Source: JAUMBM01 sp964441755 (GTDB taxonomy: Bacteria > Bacteroidota > Bacteroidia > Chitinophagales > Saprospiraceae). From it: a stretch of 64,000 nt of DNA. A program made the translations under genes and the position numbers. The DNA lies in the NCBI GenBank assembly GCA_964441755.1, contig CAYTVG010000005.1:1-64000 (forward strand), written 5' to 3'. Below the pieces are notes generated by a model. That model saw only the letters and a list, made by a program, of their open reading frames with translations. It searched no databases and was not told where the DNA came from. Positions 59,857-64,000 of this stretch are shown here, one piece after another; the first letter of the stretch is position 1, and every line of letters begins with the position of its first letter.

Positions 59857-60759
59857 ATGGAGTTCACAAGTAATGGATTGCTATTGAGCCTGCTGGGGGT
59901 TGTTGTTGGCATAGTCGGATTAATCCGGGTGATGAAGGCAGCTTTTGCCAAGCGAGCTGAAGAGGGTATGTCTGGTGCATACGCTCATCAGGAAAAGTCA
60001 CTGATAAAGAATCGGACCAAGTATGAGGGCGTTGATGCCTTCAAGCTTAGCGGTACTTTCTTTAACTTGGGACTGGTATTGGTATTGGCGATTACGGTAA
60101 TCTCATTCGGCTGGACGATTTACGAGGAGAAAGTAATTATCCCCGAAGGGGCGCTGGAACTCGATGATGATATCGAGATCGAACCGCCGCGTACTGCCGA
60201 GCCGCCGCCACCGCCACCACCGCCGCCGCCGCCTGTAATTGAAGCGGTTCCGGATGAAGAAATTCTGGAAGAACCGGAGGATTTTACAGACAACAGTGCT
60301 GACGAACAAGAGGCGTATACTGGACCTCCTGCTGGTCCGCCACCACCACCACCACCACCGCCACCGCCGCCACCAGAGCCGGAGGTTGATGAGATCTTTA
60401 AGGTGGTGGAGCAAATGCCTCGCTTCCCCGGTTGCGAAGACTTGTCTACCGACGAGGAAAAGAAAAATTGTGCCAATCAGGAGCTACTGAAGTTCATTTA
60501 CAAAAACATCAAGTACCCGGCAATTGCTCGTGAAAACGGCGTTGAGGGCACGGTGGTAGTGACCTTCGTAGTTGAAAAGGATGGGCGCGTAGCTGATGCT
60601 CGCGTGGTTCGTGACATCGGTGCACAGTGTGGTGAAGAGGCGCTTCGCGTAGTCAACCTGATGAACACGGAAAACCTCCGCTGGACACCGGGTAAGCAGC
60701 GTGGTCGTCCCGTTCGTGTGCAATTCAACTTGCCTGTCAAGTTTAAGCTCGAAGGTTAG
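59857..60759 (+). CDS. tonB: Energy transducer TonB
   Basis: Links ExbBD proton-motive energy to outer-membrane receptors. From ATG 59857 (MEFTSNGLLLSLLGVVV) it has 300 residues. An extra N-terminal hydrophobic stretch precedes the main anchor helix (LGLVLVLAITVISFGWTIY, about 71-89). The periplasmic part has two proline runs of 11 and 13 residues separated by an acidic segment, followed by a C-terminal TonB domain (YPAIARENGVEGTVVVTFVV onward). It is the likely power source for the SusC and thiamin receptors. exbBD are not in the window. Confidence 0.93.
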   Translation: MEFTSNGLLLSLLGVVVGIVGLIRVMKAAFAKRAEEGMSGAYAHQEKSLIKNRTKYEGVDAFKLSGTFFNLGLVLVLAITVISFGWTIYEEKVIIPEGALELDDDIEIEPPRTAEPPPPPPPPPPPVIEAVPDEEILEEPEDFTDNSADEQEAYTGPPAGPPPPPPPPPPPPPEPEVDEIFKVVEQMPRFPGCEDLSTDEEKKNCANQELLKFIYKNIKYPAIARENGVEGTVVVTFVVEKDGRVADARVVRDIGAQCGEEALRVVNLMNTENLRWTPGKQRGRPVRVQFNLPVKFKLEG

Positions 60760-60780
60760 TCAATTGCTTCCACACGCATC

Positions 60781-60818
60781 AACGGCTAAATCTGGTGTCA
60801 TCGCCAGGTTTAGCCGTT
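60781..60818 (+). terminator. Intrinsic terminator after tonB
   Basis: A 15-bp stem with one G-U pair (60781-60795/60804-60818, arms AACGGCTAAATCTGG and its complement), 8-base loop, followed by a T-rich CTTGCTTTG. Confidence 0.75.
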
Positions 60819-60876
60819 CTTGCTTTGTATACGCTGATGGCTGTTAGGTGAAAAACATTTTTATTTTTTTCTGCGT

Positions 60877-60904
60877 TTTGAATTTTATTGGTAAATATAT
60901 TTTG
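60877..60904 (+). promoter_or_regulatory. Putative promoter of the TPR-dgkA unit
   Basis: TTTG (60877-60880) and ATATTTTG (60897-60904) are spaced 16 bases apart; the second differs from TAnnTTTG at two positions. The ATG at 60930 is 25 bases downstream. Confidence 0.4.
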
Positions 60905-60929
60905 TTCATACCATCAACCTCTGTTCGCT

Positions 60930-62732
60930 ATGATTCATCGTATGTTGTTGCTACTGTCGCTGCTGTTGCTAGGCAGTGGCTTGTATGCGCAGGATGCCCG
61001 CCTGGCACAACAATATTTCCAGAATGGGGAATACGAAAAAGCGGCAGATACTTATAACCGTCTTTATCAGCAAAATTCTTCCAACGACTATTTTTTCAAT
61101 CGTTATGTTGAATGCCTGATCGCACTCAAACAGTATGAGGAGGGCGTAGAAACAGTCAAACGACAATTGCGCAGGTTTCCGGATAATCCTACGCTTTACG
61201 TGATGCAAGGGCAGTTGTTGGAGCGACTCTATCAGGATGCAGAGGCTAACCGACAATACACAACGGCGATTGATAAACTCACCCCCGATCAGTACTCTGT
61301 CACAGTGCTCGCCAATGCTTTCATCAATCTGGCTAAATATGACCTGGCGGTCGCTGCCTATGAAAAAGGGGCTGCTCTGTTAAAAGATAACAGGGTGTTT
61401 GCCTATAATATGGCTGAACTCTACCGACGTATGGGAGAAACGCCTAAGATGGTAGAAAACTACCTGAATGCGATCACAGACAATCCCGAGCGGCTTACGC
61501 AGCTTCAGACTATCTTTCAGCGGTTTTTCAGCGTTGAAGATTATGAAGAACTTCAACGCCAGCTATATGTACGTATTAATGCCGATGACAATAATGTCCT
61601 TTATCCGGAGATGTTGGCATGGATTTTTATCCAGCGAAAGGATTACCGCAACGCGCTGCGCCAGCAGCGAGCCCTGGATGCCCGGCTCAATGAAAATGGC
61701 AACCGTGTTTACCAGCTCGGCCTCATGGCAAGTACGGATAAAGAATATGACGCGGCTATTGCGGCTTTTGACTATATAGTGGATGTCAAAGGTGCGGCCT
61801 CCACCTTATACCTTGATGCCAAAAGAGAAGGTCTCCGCAATCGCCGGCTCAAACTTACAGAGGGTTATAGCTTTACCAGGGATGAATTGCTTGTATTAGA
61901 GGGGCAATATGATTTTTTCCTCACTGAATTTGGCAGAAACCGTACCACTGCCGGTATTATGTTCGAACTGGCGGAGCTGGAAGCTATGTACCTGTTCAAT
62001 GGTAGCAGGGCTATCGCGCTACTGGACTCGCTCATCAACCTGCCGGGCGTCGACCCTATCCTCAAGGCGCAGGCTAAACTAAATCTGGGGGATTATTACC
62101 TTATGGGCGGCGAAATATGGGAGGCAACATTGCTGTACTCTCAGGTCGACAAATCTTTCAAGGAGGATGCCCTGGGGCACGAAGCGCGTTTCCGAAACGC
62201 TCGGCTGTCTTATTTTACCAGAGATTTTCAGTGGGCACAGGCGCAGTTTGATGTGCTGAAAGCTTCGACATCCAAGCTGATAGCCAACGATGCGCTTGAT
62301 CTTTCGATTTTTATTATGGATAATATGGGGCTGGATACCAGTGACCTGGCACTTGGTATGTACGCGGAAGCAGAATGGCTTGCCTTTCAAAATCGATTCT
62401 CAGAGGCAACAGCCCAAATGGATAGTTTACTTTCTGCCTTCCCCAAACACAGCCTGGAAGATGATGTCCTGTATTTACGTGCAACCCTGGAGATGAAACA
62501 GCGACACTACGAGCTTGCCGCTGCCTTGTTTCAACAGGTAGTCGACGGCTTTCCTACGGATATTCGTGCTGATAATGCTTTGTTTAATCTTGCTGAACTC
62601 AATGAGCAACAACTTGGCAATCCGGATAAGGCTATGGAGTTATACGAGAAGATTTTTGTTGATTATTCTTCCAGTACCTTCGCTGTTGAGGCTCGGAAGC
62701 GCTTCCGCAGACTCAGGGGGGATGCTATCTAG
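60930..62732 (+). CDS. Exported TPR-repeat protein
   Basis: 600 residues from ATG 60930 (MIHRMLLLLSLLLLGSGLYAQ, a clear signal peptide). TPR-like pairs are spread throughout, for example LAQQYFQNGEYEKAADTYNR near the N-terminus and AALFQQVVDGFPTDIRADNA near the end, whose form resembles YbgF/CpoB-type repeats. No catalytic motif. It is followed after 28 bases by dgkA, so the two probably share a transcript. Confidence 0.85.
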   Translation: MIHRMLLLLSLLLLGSGLYAQDARLAQQYFQNGEYEKAADTYNRLYQQNSSNDYFFNRYVECLIALKQYEEGVETVKRQLRRFPDNPTLYVMQGQLLERLYQDAEANRQYTTAIDKLTPDQYSVTVLANAFINLAKYDLAVAAYEKGAALLKDNRVFAYNMAELYRRMGETPKMVENYLNAITDNPERLTQLQTIFQRFFSVEDYEELQRQLYVRINADDNNVLYPEMLAWIFIQRKDYRNALRQQRALDARLNENGNRVYQLGLMASTDKEYDAAIAAFDYIVDVKGAASTLYLDAKREGLRNRRLKLTEGYSFTRDELLVLEGQYDFFLTEFGRNRTTAGIMFELAELEAMYLFNGSRAIALLDSLINLPGVDPILKAQAKLNLGDYYLMGGEIWEATLLYSQVDKSFKEDALGHEARFRNARLSYFTRDFQWAQAQFDVLKASTSKLIANDALDLSIFIMDNMGLDTSDLALGMYAEAEWLAFQNRFSEATAQMDSLLSAFPKHSLEDDVLYLRATLEMKQRHYELAAALFQQVVDGFPTDIRADNALFNLAELNEQQLGNPDKAMELYEKIFVDYSSSTFAVEARKRFRRLRGDAI

Positions 62733-62760
62733 CTTGCTCAGGTCATAAATATTACGCATC

Positions 62761-63126
62761 ATGCTCAGAGACCGACTACGCAGTTTTACCTACGCTTTCA
62801 AAGGGATCGCAGATGTGGTGCTCCACCAGGCCAATATGCAAATCCATGTGGTCGTAATGTTGTTGGTCCTGTTCATTGCATTCCTGTTGCCTTTGCATGC
62901 ATTGGAGTGGGCAGTATTGTTAATCTGTATGGGCATGGTGCTCTCTGCGGAGTTATTCAATTCTGCGTTGGAGTACTTGACAGATCTTGTTTCGCCAGAT
63001 TATCATCCACTTGCGGGTAAAGCTAAAGATGCAGCCGCCGGGGCTGTATTGATTTGTGCTTTCGTAGCAGTATTGGTGGGGCTGTTGATTTTAGGCCCCA
63101 AGCTAATGATTTTCTTGGGGTGGTAA
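62761..63126 (+). CDS. dgkA: Diacylglycerol kinase/undecaprenol kinase DgkA family
   Basis: Small integral-membrane lipid kinase, 121 residues with three helices. ELFNSALEYLTDLV and KAKDAAAGAVLI are the family signature holding the catalytic Glu and metal-binding Glu. Gram-negative DgkA recycles diacylglycerol; Bacteroidota members may prefer undecaprenol, which the sequence alone cannot settle. 28 bases after the TPR gene. Confidence 0.93.
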   Translation: MLRDRLRSFTYAFKGIADVVLHQANMQIHVVVMLLVLFIAFLLPLHALEWAVLLICMGMVLSAELFNSALEYLTDLVSPDYHPLAGKAKDAAAGAVLICAFVAVLVGLLILGPKLMIFLGW

Positions 63127-63277
63127 TCGTCCACTGTGTGCTTATTGAAGGTTTTTCGGTGAATTTCTTGTTGGTATAATGTAAAAAAGCATGCTTGCTC
63201 TGGACATCCTGTTCTCAGGAAAGAGCAGGTCTGTTCATTTTATGCTATCTTAGCGCCATGTACCAAGTTTTTTCGTT

Positions 63278-64000
63278 TTGAAGATATTGCATAGTCTCAC
63301 CCTTCGCTTACCGTGGGCAATAGTATGCATAGTCATGCTACTTGAGACCTGCTCTCCTGCAGGACAGCCCTCAAAAGAAGCTGTCGCCACAATGCCTGCC
63401 GCTGATGAGAGCCTGTCAGATACTATCCTGCAGACAGCCTTGCGGGCACTGGAACGGGACATTGACAAGCTAATGCACAAAGAACAACTGCCGGGTTTAG
63501 CTGCTGTGGTGGTTAAATCAGGGCAGATTGTATGGATAGACACCTGGGGACTTAAAGATGTGAACCTGCCCGGAGACAGTATTGATGTGCATACCCGCTT
63601 TCGGCTGGCCAGTGTATCCAAAAATTTTACGCCAGTCCTGCTGGGGCAGTTGGTGGAGGGAAAAAAGCTAGGTTGGTCAGCAGAAGTTGGCCGGTATGTG
63701 CAAGATTTTCAACCTAAGTACCCTGTGGAATCCAGTAACAAACTCCAGGTCAGGCACATCCTTAGTCAGGCATCCGGTTTTCCTTACCAAACTTTCTCTA
63801 ACCGGCTCAATCGAGGGGAGGACTATGCCTCCATACGAAAAGATCTGGGACAGGTAGCACTGTCCCATCCGCCAGGCGTGTACTACAACTACCAGAATGT
63901 TGTGTATTGTATGGCAGCCGAGGTAATAGAAGCAGTGAGTAAAGTTGGTTATGACGATCTGCTACAGAGAAACGTATTTGGTCCGCTGGGTATGAACGAT
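63278..64000 (+). CDS. Beta-lactamase-fold serine hydrolase lipoprotein (3' end outside window)
   Basis: The first 241 codons are in the window and remain open at its end. From TTG 63278 the product begins MKILHSLTLRLPWAIVCIVM and has a lipobox LLETC, so it is a lipoprotein; an ATG at 63335 would lose the signal. The catalytic SVSK places Ser112 and Lys115, and YQN at Tyr205 fits the YxN motif of class C beta-lactamases and related esterases/peptidases. The HxG/KTG motif lies past the window. It is the second member of this fold here, but unlike the 35269-37179 protein it has no glycosidase remnant. Confidence 0.85.
   Translation, partial: MKILHSLTLRLPWAIVCIVMLLETCSPAGQPSKEAVATMPAADESLSDTILQTALRALERDIDKLMHKEQLPGLAAVVVKSGQIVWIDTWGLKDVNLPGDSIDVHTRFRLASVSKNFTPVLLGQLVEGKKLGWSAEVGRYVQDFQPKYPVESSNKLQVRHILSQASGFPYQTFSNRLNRGEDYASIRKDLGQVALSHPPGVYYNYQNVVYCMAAEVIEAVSKVGYDDLLQRNVFGPLGMND

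Noticed and set aside
60339..60384. Proline-codon repeat as a CRISPR or other array
   Set aside because: It is in frame within tonB and has no spacers.

Overview
The window is chromosomal DNA of a Bacteroidota bacterium, most likely from the Saprospiria (Lewinella/Haliscomenobacter-like); the class-level guess is weaker than the phylum call. Supporting evidence: a SusC/SusD pair, a second TonB-dependent receptor with a carboxypeptidase-regulatory-like domain, a T9SS C-terminal sorting domain on a secreted nuclease, DUF4292, DUF3109 and GcvH-VanZ-TonB neighbourhoods typical of the phylum, tRNA genes without an encoded CCA, few Shine-Dalgarno sequences, and several near-perfect TAnnTTTG -7 promoter elements. 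I see no rRNA, CRISPR array, insertion sequence or prophage, and no stretch over 300 bases without a gene.

Layout. 1-13.7 kb is the translation/transcription core: tRNA-Thr(TGT), tRNA-Tyr, tRNA-Gly(TCC), tRNA-Thr(GGT), tuf, tRNA-Trp, secE, nusG, rplK, rplA, rplJ, rplL, rpoB, rpoC, closed by a strong terminator. 13.8-24 kb is mixed: a small membrane protein, a secreted endonuclease/exonuclease/phosphatase-fold nuclease, Nfu, an overlapping pair of apparently exported enzymes (class V aminotransferase and SAM methyltransferase), OxyR, a fatty-acid desaturase, an RlpA-SPOR cell-wall protein and an alanine/glycine:cation symporter. 24-34.8 kb has an orphan ECF sigma factor, a CrtD/CrtI-type carotenoid desaturase, ribA, a SusCD pair, and a TonB-dependent receptor under a TPP riboswitch (probable thiamin uptake). 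34.8-47.6 kb has lspA overlapping a beta-lactamase-fold hydrolase, hemN divergent from a CcoI-like copper P-type ATPase, ahcY, a di-heme cytochrome c peroxidase lipoprotein, a protein resembling a degenerate DnaQ-type exonuclease, an M29 aminopeptidase and hflX. 47.7-53.1 kb has the overlapping TPR-DUF4292-EnvC-like operon and pyk. 53.3-64 kb has acpP, fabF, rnc, a DUF3109 cysteine-cluster protein, a small periplasmic protein, a citrate synthase of the mitochondrial type, gcvH-vanZ-tonB, a TPR protein, dgkA, and a second beta-lactamase-fold lipoprotein cut by the window end.

How the parts work together. The first block makes the translation and transcription machinery as one long unit broken by hairpins that probably tune or process the transcript. 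TonB (59.9 kb) would energise outer-membrane import by SusC and the riboswitch-controlled receptor. AcpP and FabF supply fatty-acid synthesis, with the desaturase acting downstream. OxyR and the cytochrome c peroxidase are peroxide-related. The most rewarding non-coding feature is the TPP riboswitch and its expression platform (34545-34733), where two downstream segments copy the complement of aptamer core segments. The most puzzling coding features are the exported PLP/SAM enzyme pair and the degenerate exonuclease-like protein.
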